Assembly (NCBI GenBank): GCA_002496475.1 | Contig: DAJV01000081.1 | Coordinates: forward strand, 1 to 16,660 | Length of the DNA stretch: 16,660 nucleotides | Direction: 5' to 3' | From: Vulcanisaeta sp. UBA163 | GTDB lineage: Archaea; Thermoproteota; Thermoprotei; Thermoproteales; Thermocladiaceae | Shown: in pieces, positions 6,929-14,399 of the stretch | How positions within the stretch are numbered: the first letter of the stretch is position 1 | How the letters are laid out: each line of letters starts with the position of its first letter | Translations under genes and position numbers: made by a program | The notes under the pieces: model-generated | Seen by the model: the letters and a program-made list of their open reading frames with translations, nothing else | Told to the model about the DNA's origin: nothing | Databases searched by the model: none

Positions 6929-8085
6929 TGCCTTAGTCCCCTTACGGCCATTGAGTAGCCAGCGCGTTTAAGCACTAGCTCTGTGTCAGTAATTTCCTCA
7001 TCGTTGAATACGCACATTACCTTTAGTGGACTGCCTTCTATTGAGAATGCTTGGTTATGGCTTTCTGTATGGAAGCTTATTGTTGAACATAATCTGTCCA
7101 CTAGGGTTAATGATTGATAACCCTGTCTTATGATAATATCATTAGCCTTGCCCAACTGACCTAGGTATTCACCAATCACAGACATGTATTTAGCAATCAC
7201 ATTATCAGTATCCCTAACGCTTTGTGGGTTAAGTACTGGGCTCATTATTCCATTTACATACTCCCAAAGTGATAGTTGAGCCTCTATTGCCAGTATTGAT
7301 TCCAAAACATCAACATCTGTATTACTCCACTTTCTTTGCGTGAGTATTAGCTTATCTAAATAATCACCCCTAAAACCTGCTCTAAGCATGAAATCACCCA
7401 CATACTTTAATAAGGTCATTACCTCATCCTCGCCAAGTTCCCTATACGTAGCATTCGCCTTCTTGGTAATGATCCTCACAAGATTTCTAGCCTCAGTCTC
7501 ATTACCGGTAATTCCTGGTATTATCGGTGAAAAGGCACGCGATAGAGAAGTACTTAATGGTAGCCTAAGTATGCCTGGTAATGCGGGGAAGTTAATGGGT
7601 TCCGTGACCGACCAACCATTAAATGAGGAAATGTCATAATCGGGGATTACCATTAGTTCATAGATTATCGACGCCTCTAGGAATCTAAGTGAATCCTGCC
7701 CTAGCTCATTATTCAGTAATTGCCATATTAACTGCGACATGGAACTTGAATACTCAAGGTAGGTATCCGCATTAACCCACTCCACATCCTCCTTACCTAT
7801 TATAAATAATCTCTTGCCATTAAGCGAATTCGTGATTTCACCAAGTTTCATAATTGATGGCGGCTCAACAAATAGAATTGAATTATACCTACCCACCACA
7901 TCCCTCAGATCACTTAATGACTCAAGCGTCAAAGGAGTTACATGCGTTAGTAGGTTTCTTCTAAATCGTTCAAGTAATATTATTATCGACGCCAACAATG
8001 AGTTAATAAATGGTGGTGTAATTATTAATAAATTATCACTTAAGTTTATTATTGAATCCAAGATAAATCTTCCCTTGGATTTCAC
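6925..8085 (-). CDS. RecJ/GAN/Cdc45-like protein with degenerate DHH active site
   Basis: Archaeal RecJ homologues (GAN, 'Cdc45') bind GINS and MCM in the replicative CMG-like helicase. This 386-residue protein keeps the family layout. The segment LLIITPPFINSLLASIIILLERF (19-41) sits where homologues have the DAD-containing first motif; FVEPPS (72-77) replaces the usual aspartate strand; IIGKED (95-100) sits where DHH should be; and IIPGITGNETEAR (188-200) is the well-kept 'PFIPGITG' block of archaeal GAN proteins. None of the metal-binding Asp/His residues is present, so it is predicted to be structural, like Cdc45. It is shorter than GAN (about 470) and I see no clear glycine-rich DHHA1 motif at the end. 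Its neighbours Pcc1 and S3Ae support the identification. The start is GTG 8085. Confidence 0.72.
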   Translation of the reverse strand: MKSKGRFILDSIINLSDNLLIITPPFINSLLASIIILLERFRRNLLTHVTPLTLESLSDLRDVVGRYNSILFVEPPSIMKLGEITNSLNGKRLFIIGKEDVEWVNADTYLEYSSSMSQLIWQLLNNELGQDSLRFLEASIIYELMVIPDYDISSFNGWSVTEPINFPALPGILRLPLSTSLSRAFSPIIPGITGNETEARNLVRIITKKANATYRELGEDEVMTLLKYVGDFMLRAGFRGDYLDKLILTQRKWSNTDVDVLESILAIEAQLSLWEYVNGIMSPVLNPQSVRDTDNVIAKYMSVIGEYLGQLGKANDIIIRQGYQSLTLVDRLCSTISFHTESHNQAFSIEGSPLKVMCVFNDEEITDTELVLKRAGYSMAVRGLRQ

Positions 8086-8107
8086 ATCACTTGTGCTGCA
8101 AAAGTCC

Positions 8108-8120
8108 TTATTAATAATTA
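8108..8120 (-). promoter_or_regulatory. TATA-like box of the RecJ/Cdc45-like operon
   Basis: Minus-strand TAATTATTAATAA is centred about 29 nt before GTG 8085, in the 70-nt gap behind the Tes-like gene, suggesting that the RecJ/Cdc45-like, Pcc1 and S3Ae genes have their own promoter. Confidence 0.4.
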
Positions 8121-8155
8121 CTTAGAGGTAGATAAATAAATACGATAGGATAATT

Positions 8156-9874
8156 TCATATATAGACCGCTGTATTCCTAGCAAGCTTTATCTTCAGCCA
8201 ATCCTCCACGTTCATCTTAAAGCTATGCTCAACCTTATCCCTATGGAAGTTATTCATTGTACAGAAGGGTATTATCCTGCCATCTGGTGTCGCATAATGA
8301 ATATCGCATCTCTGGACCCTCTGAACATCGAAGTTAAATGTATCCATGAAGTGCATTATTCCAAGCCCAATAACATTAAACATTATCCGACCCAGTGATT
8401 CATAATCCTTCCTAGTTAGGAAGTTCGCGAGTACATTCCTAAAGCCCTTATGCTTAACGTACCTTAGCAACTTAAGGGTCTCCACAGCGGCTATTCCCCT
8501 CCAGACACCGCCCTTAACGGCCTTGCTGTGTAAGTCCCACACGGCCTTCTCGAAGCCATCAACATCAACAACCTTGGTTATTGGTAGAATTTCCTTGTTG
8601 TCATCATCGTAGTAAATAAACGTTGATGCACCACACACTGGGTTATTTCCAAATAATGGTTTTGGACTACCTGTTAATGCCTCAACAAGCTTCCCAATAG
8701 CCACAGGCCAATTAACCGGCCTCCAATCCCACTTACTTACCTTACCACTTGTTTGTGCCTCAATCTCATTTATTACATCGGGTATTGTGATTCTGAACTG
8801 CCTAATCTCCTCAGGGCTGTACTCCTTGGCCCTGCCTGCGAAGGCAACGGGCTGTATGTTAATCCACCTAACGACATCCCTATTCTCAATTGCGAAATCT
8901 ATTATCTTGCCCATGTCTTTATCATTGTAGTTCTTGGCCATGGTGACCACGAGAACCACGGACCTATGACCAAGCTTCCTGGCATTCTCAACAACCTTCT
9001 TCTTGACAGTCGCATACGCCTTAGGGTCATAAAGCCTATGTCTCCAAACACCCTGATTATTCGGATCTATCGTATCGAATTGTAGGTATATCGTTGACAT
9101 ACCCGCATCTAACAACTTCTTGTAGTAATCAATATCATTGGCGATCCTTATACCATTGGTATTGACTTCAATATGGTCGAAACCAAGAGCCTTAGCCATC
9201 CTAATGATCTCTGGTAGGTCGTTCCTGAGCGTCGGCTCACCACCACTGAATTGAATAGCATTTGGCGCCCAAGGCTTCTGGGTCCTAAGCGTCCTTAGCA
9301 TGTATTCTATCTGCTCTAGTGTTGGTTCATACACGTAGCCGGCAGCATAGGCATTGGCAAAGCACACGGGGCACTTCATGTTACACCTATTCGTCACATC
9401 AATTATTGCTAGTACTGTGTTTGTCTTGTGAACAGGGCATAATCCACATCCCTGTGGGCAACTACCTGCAGCCAGATAGTAGTTAAGGTCTGTGTTTGGG
9501 TTTGCCGCGCCCTTACCAATGTATTCAGGGGCATCCCACTGGAGGAAGTAGTAGTAGAGCTCGGCATCGCCCCAGTAAAGGTCCCTAAAGGAACCATGCT
9601 CTGGGCAGGTCTTCTTCAACCATATTGCCCCATCCTCCTCATAAACAACCATCGGTATCTGCCTACTGCAGACTGGACATACCGACACCGAGACCTTAAC
9701 AACCCTAACGTGGTCAGGCAGGCCGAATTGCTTCTTCCACGTTTGCTGGAGCCTCTCATTCTCTAGGGCATTCCTATAATGCCTAGGTAATTTAAACCTG
9801 CTCAGATTGATGAGTGGCTTCCTTGGCTTTTGCGTCTCAATAAGTTCGGTTCTTGCCGATAATGCCTGAACCAT
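8156..9874 (-). CDS. tes: Radical SAM protein, probable tetraether lipid synthase (Tes family)
   Basis: Tes enzymes (MJ0619 family) are radical SAM proteins that join two archaeol chains by C-C coupling to make the membrane-spanning tetraether (GDGT) lipids. Over 572 residues I see: an N-terminal cysteine module (C66, C69 in VCPVC; C90 in KTCPEHGSF), a second set (C139, C143, C146 in SCPQGCGLC), then the radical SAM motif C164xxxC168xxC171 in RCNMKCPVC and the SAM-binding GGEP (211-214). Further cysteines near the C-terminus (PVCGAS, RCDIHY, PFCTMN) fit an extra Fe-S-binding region. This layout of several clusters around one radical SAM core is that of Tes. Related members were once annotated as pterin methylases, so the exact substrate is inferred. 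The start is ATG 9874 with a TATA box 25 nt upstream; monocistronic and divergent from the TrmB-type gene. Confidence 0.8.
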   Translation of the reverse strand: MVQALSARTELIETQKPRKPLINLSRFKLPRHYRNALENERLQQTWKKQFGLPDHVRVVKVSVSVCPVCSRQIPMVVYEEDGAIWLKKTCPEHGSFRDLYWGDAELYYYFLQWDAPEYIGKGAANPNTDLNYYLAAGSCPQGCGLCPVHKTNTVLAIIDVTNRCNMKCPVCFANAYAAGYVYEPTLEQIEYMLRTLRTQKPWAPNAIQFSGGEPTLRNDLPEIIRMAKALGFDHIEVNTNGIRIANDIDYYKKLLDAGMSTIYLQFDTIDPNNQGVWRHRLYDPKAYATVKKKVVENARKLGHRSVVLVVTMAKNYNDKDMGKIIDFAIENRDVVRWINIQPVAFAGRAKEYSPEEIRQFRITIPDVINEIEAQTSGKVSKWDWRPVNWPVAIGKLVEALTGSPKPLFGNNPVCGASTFIYYDDDNKEILPITKVVDVDGFEKAVWDLHSKAVKGGVWRGIAAVETLKLLRYVKHKGFRNVLANFLTRKDYESLGRIMFNVIGLGIMHFMDTFNFDVQRVQRCDIHYATPDGRIIPFCTMNNFHRDKVEHSFKMNVEDWLKIKLARNTAVYI

Positions 9875-9893
9875 TACGGTAATTGAGGATTAA

Positions 9894-9905
9894 CTATTTA
9901 AAAGC
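9894..9905 (-). promoter_or_regulatory. TATA box of the Tes-like gene
   Basis: Minus-strand GCTTTTAAATAG, centred 25-26 nt before ATG 9874: a good crenarchaeal TATA box for a leaderless mRNA. It is in the 67-nt gap shared with the divergent regulator gene. The overlapping palindrome AAAGCTTT at 9901-9908 could be a site for a dimeric protein, but eight bases is weak evidence. Confidence 0.55.
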
Positions 9906-9941
9906 TTTGTCACTAACTAATACTCTCAGAAGTGTTTTAGT

Positions 9942-10691
9942 ATGAGCATAGAGAAGAGACTCCAGGAGCTTGCTAGACTTGTGGGTTTAACGAGTTATGA
10001 TATAAAGGCTTATATAGCGCTTGTGGAGAACGGCCCATTAACCGCAAGAGACATTGCGGTTAAGGCAAACATTCCCTCATCGAAGGTCTACTCAGTGCTT
10101 CAGAAATTGTATAGACTAGGCTATGTAGAGATCGATGATAAGAAAAGACCTGAATTCTTCTATGCAGTATCTCCACTGGACGTATTTAGCAGGTTAATGC
10201 AAAGATTTTCCGAATACATAAACTCCACAAAACCATTAATAGATTCATTGCAATTAATGTATGAATCAACTTATAAGGGTAAGGTAACCGCCCAAAGCGA
10301 ATCGCTTTATGTAGTTAGAGGCCTTGATAGTACTAAGGAGCTAATAATGAAGTCAATGGGCTACAGAAACCTGGATGTTGCCACGCCATACATAGAGCTG
10401 CTTGATTACAGGATATTATCTATGGTTGAGGAAGTATCACGCAATAATGAGGTTAGGTTATTAGTTTCCCAGGACATCATAAATTATGTTAAGGATTTAC
10501 CGCCAAGAATACACATTAGAGTTAGGGATAAATTGTTTGGTGGTGGTTTTGTGGGTGTTGGTGGTGTTGTCCTGGTGATCAAACATGGCACGGACTACAT
10601 AAGCCTATACTCAAGGCAGGACTACATAGTTGATATAGCCAAGACGTACTTCAATTACCTATGGAACGGCTCAGAGGCAATCCAGCGCTAG
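9942..10691 (+). CDS. TrmB-family transcriptional regulator
   Basis: TrmB-type regulators have an N-terminal winged helix-turn-helix and a C-terminal effector domain, and control sugar uptake and central carbon metabolism in archaea. In this 249-residue protein the wHTH covers about 12-75: helices through DIKAYIALVENGPLTARDIA, a recognition helix in NIPSSKVYSVLQKLYRLGYV (43-62) and a wing ending EFFYAVSP. After a helical linker (78-110) the rest (about 118-245) resembles the phospholipase D-like TrmB middle domain, starting YVVRGLDSTKELI. The last, sugar-binding part of the 338-residue Thermococcus TrmB is absent, so the ligand may differ or be missing. ATG 9942 has no strong Shine-Dalgarno sequence. 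It is divergent from the Tes-like gene and may control itself and that neighbour (inference). Confidence 0.85.
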   Translation: MSIEKRLQELARLVGLTSYDIKAYIALVENGPLTARDIAVKANIPSSKVYSVLQKLYRLGYVEIDDKKRPEFFYAVSPLDVFSRLMQRFSEYINSTKPLIDSLQLMYESTYKGKVTAQSESLYVVRGLDSTKELIMKSMGYRNLDVATPYIELLDYRILSMVEEVSRNNEVRLLVSQDIINYVKDLPPRIHIRVRDKLFGGGFVGVGGVVLVIKHGTDYISLYSRQDYIVDIAKTYFNYLWNGSEAIQR

Positions 10692-10732
10692 GGTTATTCG
10701 ATTACCGAGTCTCCCTTATCAATCCTCCTTAC

Positions 10733-10852
10733 AACTGAAAGTCCCAGTCCTTTAGGGCTGGGATGAAGTGAAGAGCTTTTAACCCTGTTATTCCCTGGTG
10801 TATTCCTGGGGAGGGTCTTGGTAGGTGAACCCCTAGGGCGGGGAGGAGGTCA
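10733..10852. mobile_element. Remnant or minimal non-autonomous element of IS200/IS605 type (PATE/MITE-like)
   Basis: Three hairpins lie within 110 nt. At 10743-10762, CCCAGTCC and GGGCTGGG pair over a TTTA loop (8 bp, one G-T) and are followed by ATGAAGTGA. At 10792-10812, TCCCTGG pairs with CCTGGGGA (7 bp with wobbles, one base unpaired at the loop). At 10830-10843 CCCC pairs with GGGG, followed by AGGAGGTCAGC. From memory, the 'cccagccctttagggctggga' hairpin and the 'gggcggggaggaggtcag' end resemble hairpins and right ends of archaeal IS200/IS605 elements and their TnpB omega-RNA. A TTAC at 10729-10732 matches the IS608 left-flank target, though four bases can match by chance. There is no tnpA or tnpB. 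The right end covers the serS stop and last codons. It could instead be a structured RNA of other origin. Confidence 0.5.
10773..10784 (+). promoter_or_regulatory. TATA-like box inside the hairpin element
   Basis: AGCTTTTAACCC resembles the TATA boxes of neighbouring genes (compare GCTTTTAAATAG before the Tes-like gene). A transcript from it would start near 10805 and run rightwards through the last hairpin into antisense of the serS 3' end. Speculative. Confidence 0.25.
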
Positions 10853-12233
10853 GCTTCTTCCTTGGATAAATAGCGTCAGTAGGACCCTTGTTAAAGATCT
10901 CCAGGTACCTCCTTAATACCTTGGGTATCGCCACTGTTCCATCTGGTTCCTGATAGTTCTCGAGTATTGCAGTTATGGCTCTAGTGCTCGCTATGGCCGT
11001 GGAGTTCAGTGTATGAACAAATTCTCTACGCATGTCCTTCCTAAGAACCCTCACACTAAGCTTTGCCGATTGCCAGTCAGTGCAATTACTACATGATACC
11101 ATTTCCCTATACTTACCCTGGGCCGGCATCCAAACCTCAAGGTCATACTGCTTAGCAGCGCACCTACCCATGTCATGCGCGCAAAGTAACACGACCCTAT
11201 AAGGCAGGCCGAGCCCTTGCCACAGCTCCTCTGCATTCCTCATTAATTCCTCATGCCATTTCCAACTTTCCTCAGGCAATGAAAAAACGAATTGCTCAAC
11301 CTTATGGAACTGGTGAACCCTAAATATCCCCTTCATATCCCTATTACCTGCGCTGGCTTCCCTCCTGAAACTTGGCGACACACCAACAAAGAGTAGAGGT
11401 AATTGATCCTCAAGCAGTTCTGTATGCCTTAAGTAGGCGGCTATCGGGTGTTCAGCGGTACCTATTAGGTACAGGTCCTCGTTTTCCACCTTATAGACCA
11501 TGTCCTTGAATGTCTCCATATCTAAAATATCTGATAATACCTCGTACTTCAGCATATATGGCGGAAGCACCAGCCTAAAACCCTTCTTGGTTATATGATC
11601 AATGGCGTAGGATAACAGTGCCATATCAAGCATCACCAAGTCATCAAATAGGTAATAAAACCTAGATCCAGCTACTTCGCCGGCCTTGAGTGTATCACCC
11701 ATGCCTAGCACGACTTCGAGCATATCAGCATGCCCAATGGGTTTCCAATCAATGGTTTCATACATCACATTGAAACCAAAGCGTTCCGTTTGGCCCTTAA
11801 AGTCCTCTAGGTAGCCAACCCAAACCTTTGGCGTTCCATAAAACCTAACAGGTATTGAATCAACACCCTCGGGGCAATTATATGGTACACTTTCATGCAC
11901 CAAATTAGGTATTGACCTAAGCACTCTCTCCCTCTCCTTCTCAAGGGCGCTCAGTTCCTCCTCCTTTTTCTGTATCTCACTCAACAACTCCTTAGCCGCT
12001 CTAATCTTGGCATCCCTCTCGGCACCGCCTAGTTTACTAACCTCCTTAGTAATTACGTTGTGTCTATGCCTCAACTCATCAATCTCCGCCTTGAGACCCC
12101 TCCACTTGCTATCCAACTCAATAAATTTATCAACAATACCAACATCCATCCTTCTCTTCCTAATCGAATCCCTAATAATATCTGGTTTACTCCTCAGCGC
12201 ATCCAACAAGCTCCAGCTCATTATTTGGTTCAT
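10833..12233 (-). CDS. serS: Seryl-tRNA synthetase
   Basis: Class II synthetase that charges tRNA-Ser (and tRNA-Sec where present). The 466-residue protein is the common type, not the rare methanogen type: an N-terminal long-arm coiled coil (about 30-110, rich in KEEELSALEKERERV), then the catalytic core with TAEHPI, motif 2 in FRREASAGNRDMKGIFRVHQ followed by FHKVEQF, the SCSNCTDWQSAKL block and motif 3 in STAIASTRAITAILENYQ. The start is ATG 12233; M5 is an alternative. An A/T-rich promoter region lies between it and the por operon stop. Oddity: the last codons (KKLTSSPP, stop TAG at 10833-10835) are read from the right edge of the IS200/IS605-like remnant, so the natural C-terminus was probably replaced or extended. 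The core is intact, so it should work. Confidence 0.96.
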   Translation of the reverse strand: MNQIMSWSLLDALRSKPDIIRDSIRKRRMDVGIVDKFIELDSKWRGLKAEIDELRHRHNVITKEVSKLGGAERDAKIRAAKELLSEIQKKEEELSALEKERERVLRSIPNLVHESVPYNCPEGVDSIPVRFYGTPKVWVGYLEDFKGQTERFGFNVMYETIDWKPIGHADMLEVVLGMGDTLKAGEVAGSRFYYLFDDLVMLDMALLSYAIDHITKKGFRLVLPPYMLKYEVLSDILDMETFKDMVYKVENEDLYLIGTAEHPIAAYLRHTELLEDQLPLLFVGVSPSFRREASAGNRDMKGIFRVHQFHKVEQFVFSLPEESWKWHEELMRNAEELWQGLGLPYRVVLLCAHDMGRCAAKQYDLEVWMPAQGKYREMVSCSNCTDWQSAKLSVRVLRKDMRREFVHTLNSTAIASTRAITAILENYQEPDGTVAIPKVLRRYLEIFNKGPTDAIYPRKKLTSSPP

Positions 12234-12243
12234 TGATTATGGA

Positions 12244-12265
12244 ATTATTAAATTTTATTTTAATC
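12244..12265 (-). promoter_or_regulatory. A/T-rich promoter region of serS
   Basis: Minus-strand ATTAAAATAAAATTTAATAA-type sequence covers 11-32 nt before ATG 12233 (23-44 nt before the in-frame ATG 12221). It surely holds the TATA box, but the exact hexamer cannot be chosen, which leaves the serS start between these two codons open. Confidence 0.4.
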
Positions 12266-12272
12266 ACGAGAC

Positions 12273-13187
12273 CTACTTATATATCTCAGCCAGCTTTAGA
12301 ATGAGATCCCACTGCCTATCCATTTTATCCTCCATAAGCTTAATATCCTCGGGCTTTAGGTGAGCAAATCTGCCCTGGATCTTTATGTACTCCTCTAGGG
12401 ACCTCCTCCTCGACTTATCTTTATATGGTATACTCGGTGGGCTAATAGTCAATCTACCCTGATTGTACTCCCAGAGTATCCAGGCGCCTGTCTCAACAGC
12501 CAGCCTAGCAGCCCTAACCGTGTAGGAGTCATCCATCTTCCAACCAGGTGGGCAGGGTGCGTGCAAGTGTATGAACTTAAAGCCCTTAATCTGCATGGCT
12601 CTCCTAACCTTATCAATGAAGTCCATTGGGTAGGCAATACTTGCCGTGGCTACATAGGGTACCTTATGCATGAGCATTATCAGTGCCACGTCCTTCTTAT
12701 CCTCAGTCTTGCCTCTAGGTGACGTTGTTGTCCAAGCCATCCACGACGTAGTACCGCTGGCCTGAATTCCCGTGTTCATATAGGCCTCATTATCAGCCAT
12801 CACATAGAGGACGTCCTCATTCCTATAGGCAGCACCGCTTAATGCGGCGAAGCCTATGTCTGCAGTAGCGCCATCACCAGCCCAAACAACCACAGGCCCA
12901 TTAATACCCCTCTGTCTAACAGCCCTCACTAAACCGCTGGCTACCGCTGGACTTGATGCAAATGGCACATGAAGCACAGGCACTGTATATGCAGTGTATG
13001 GAGCGATACCAGGTATTACGCTTGAACAACCAGCCGGTATTACCATGGCGAACTTCCCATCAAGCGCCATCGCCAACTGTCTCATGCCAACTTGCAATGG
13101 GCAACCAGGGCATGCAGCTGTGCCAGGCATTATGAACTTGGTTCTACCGTACCTGTGCAGTTCTGTTATGGTGACCATGCCCATCAC
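12273..13187 (-). CDS. porB: 2-oxoacid:ferredoxin oxidoreductase beta subunit (pyruvate type likely)
   Basis: The beta subunit binds thiamine diphosphate and one [4Fe-4S] cluster at the active site where pyruvate is converted to acetyl-CoA, CO2 and reduced ferredoxin. In 304 residues: Fe-S ligands C26 and C29 (ACPGCP), C54 (AGCSS) and C212 (PCPPGW); and the ThDP motif from GDG (104-106) through GAAYRNEDVLYVMADNE to Y136/N138. The start is ambiguous. GTG 13187 overlaps the porA stop in GTGATG, but a GAGGTG Shine-Dalgarno sequence at 13185-13190 sits six nucleotides before the ATG at 13178, which is the best initiation site and would give MVTITELHRYG. It is the last gene of the four-gene operon. 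A 2-oxoisovalerate (VOR) specificity cannot be excluded from sequence alone. Confidence 0.92.
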   Translation of the reverse strand: MMGMVTITELHRYGRTKFIMPGTAACPGCPLQVGMRQLAMALDGKFAMVIPAGCSSVIPGIAPYTAYTVPVLHVPFASSPAVASGLVRAVRQRGINGPVVVWAGDGATADIGFAALSGAAYRNEDVLYVMADNEAYMNTGIQASGTTSWMAWTTTSPRGKTEDKKDVALIMLMHKVPYVATASIAYPMDFIDKVRRAMQIKGFKFIHLHAPCPPGWKMDDSYTVRAARLAVETGAWILWEYNQGRLTISPPSIPYKDKSRRRSLEEYIKIQGRFAHLKPEDIKLMEDKMDRQWDLILKLAEIYK

Positions 13188-14398
13188 CTCTCAATCTTCG
13201 GTATATACCAATACTTCCTAATTTTCACTAGGCCCTCGCGTTCAGTCTTATCTACAAAATCCCTCATTATAGTCTTGAACTCATCCGCTGAAACATCAAA
13301 TCCACCAAGGCCGGCTAAGACACCCTCGAAGGAAATACTACTAGGCACTAAGCCACTAATCTCACTCGCTAATACACCTCCCATGCCTGCGGAGTAATCC
13401 CTGTCAAAGATTATAACGCCCTTCATGCCGTTGATCCACCCACCAATATCCTCCTCGGGGAAGGGCCTGATGTACCTAATCCTCAATAAACCAATTGGGT
13501 AACCCTCATTTCTGAGCCTTTCAACTGCATTTAATATATCCCCACTCCACGCACCCATTGACACGGCTAGGTACTTAGCATCACTACACTTGTAGCACTC
13601 GGTTAATACGCCGTAGTTCCTACCTGTCAACTTGCTATACTCATCATAAACCTCGGCAATAACCTTCTTAGCAGCCTCCATGGACTCATCCATGTACTTC
13701 TTAAGTATTGCATGATATACATCGTTTCCAGGTAAATTACCCATGGTTATAGCTTCACCACCAGGTTCAATCACGTATGGAATCCTCGGGTTCCTTGGAG
13801 GTAACCACGTATCCACATCCTCTTGTGATGGTACATCGAGGGGCTCAGCCGTATGACTGAGGATAAAACCATCAAGCCCCACGGCTACTGGTAATAATAC
13901 TTTTTCATTCTCACTGATCTTGAAGGCTGTTAATGTCATGTCAAAGGCCTCCTGCACGTTCTGGGCCATACCGATTATCCAACCACTGTCTCTCATCGCC
14001 AGTATATCCGTGTGTTCATCATGTATGTTCCACGGAGGGCCCAATGCCCTGGTGACCACTGCCATAACCAAGGGAACCCTTGAAGCCGCCGCCCACCAAA
14101 GCATTTCATACATGTAGAATAACCCGTGACTAGAGGTTGCAGTGAATGCCCTGGCGCCACCTGCCGCTGCTCCATACACCGTGGCCAGTGCAGCGAATTC
14201 ACTCTCAACCCTAACATAGTCAGCCCTTAACTCTCCTTTTTCGATCATTTCACTAATTCTCTCAACAATCAATGTCTGCGGTGTTATGGGATAGGCGGAA
14301 ACAATGTTGACCTTTGCCAGCTTAACGGCCTCGGCAACCGCGTGATCCCCGACCAAGACCTTCCTAGCCTGCTTGGCAAGTGGTACCTGACTACTCAT
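13184..14398 (-). CDS. porA: 2-oxoacid:ferredoxin oxidoreductase alpha subunit
   Basis: The alpha subunit pairs with beta to complete the thiamine diphosphate site. The 404-residue protein begins its pyrimidine-binding domain with SAYPITPQT (34-42; YPITP at 36-40 is the family signature), followed by VESEFAA and the GARAFTATSSHGL stretch, then the transketolase C-terminal-like domain with SMGAWSGD and the IRYIRPFP turn. No key element is missing. ATG 14398 is one nucleotide past the porD stop (TGATATG), indicating translational coupling. Length and motif spacing fit archaeal POR/VOR alpha chains in four-subunit enzymes, as opposed to the two-subunit Sulfolobus-type enzyme in which gamma and alpha are fused. 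Confidence 0.94.
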   Translation of the reverse strand: MSSQVPLAKQARKVLVGDHAVAEAVKLAKVNIVSAYPITPQTLIVERISEMIEKGELRADYVRVESEFAALATVYGAAAGGARAFTATSSHGLFYMYEMLWWAAASRVPLVMAVVTRALGPPWNIHDEHTDILAMRDSGWIIGMAQNVQEAFDMTLTAFKISENEKVLLPVAVGLDGFILSHTAEPLDVPSQEDVDTWLPPRNPRIPYVIEPGGEAITMGNLPGNDVYHAILKKYMDESMEAAKKVIAEVYDEYSKLTGRNYGVLTECYKCSDAKYLAVSMGAWSGDILNAVERLRNEGYPIGLLRIRYIRPFPEEDIGGWINGMKGVIIFDRDYSAGMGGVLASEISGLVPSSISFEGVLAGLGGFDVSADEFKTIMRDFVDKTEREGLVKIRKYWYIPKIER

Positions 14399-14399
14399 A

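Noticed and set aside
10692..10832. The interval between the TrmB-type gene and serS, considered as a tRNA or box C/D RNA.
   Set aside because: I could not build a cloverleaf, and there is no proper pair of RTGATGA and CTGA boxes; the hairpins fit an IS200/IS605-type end better.
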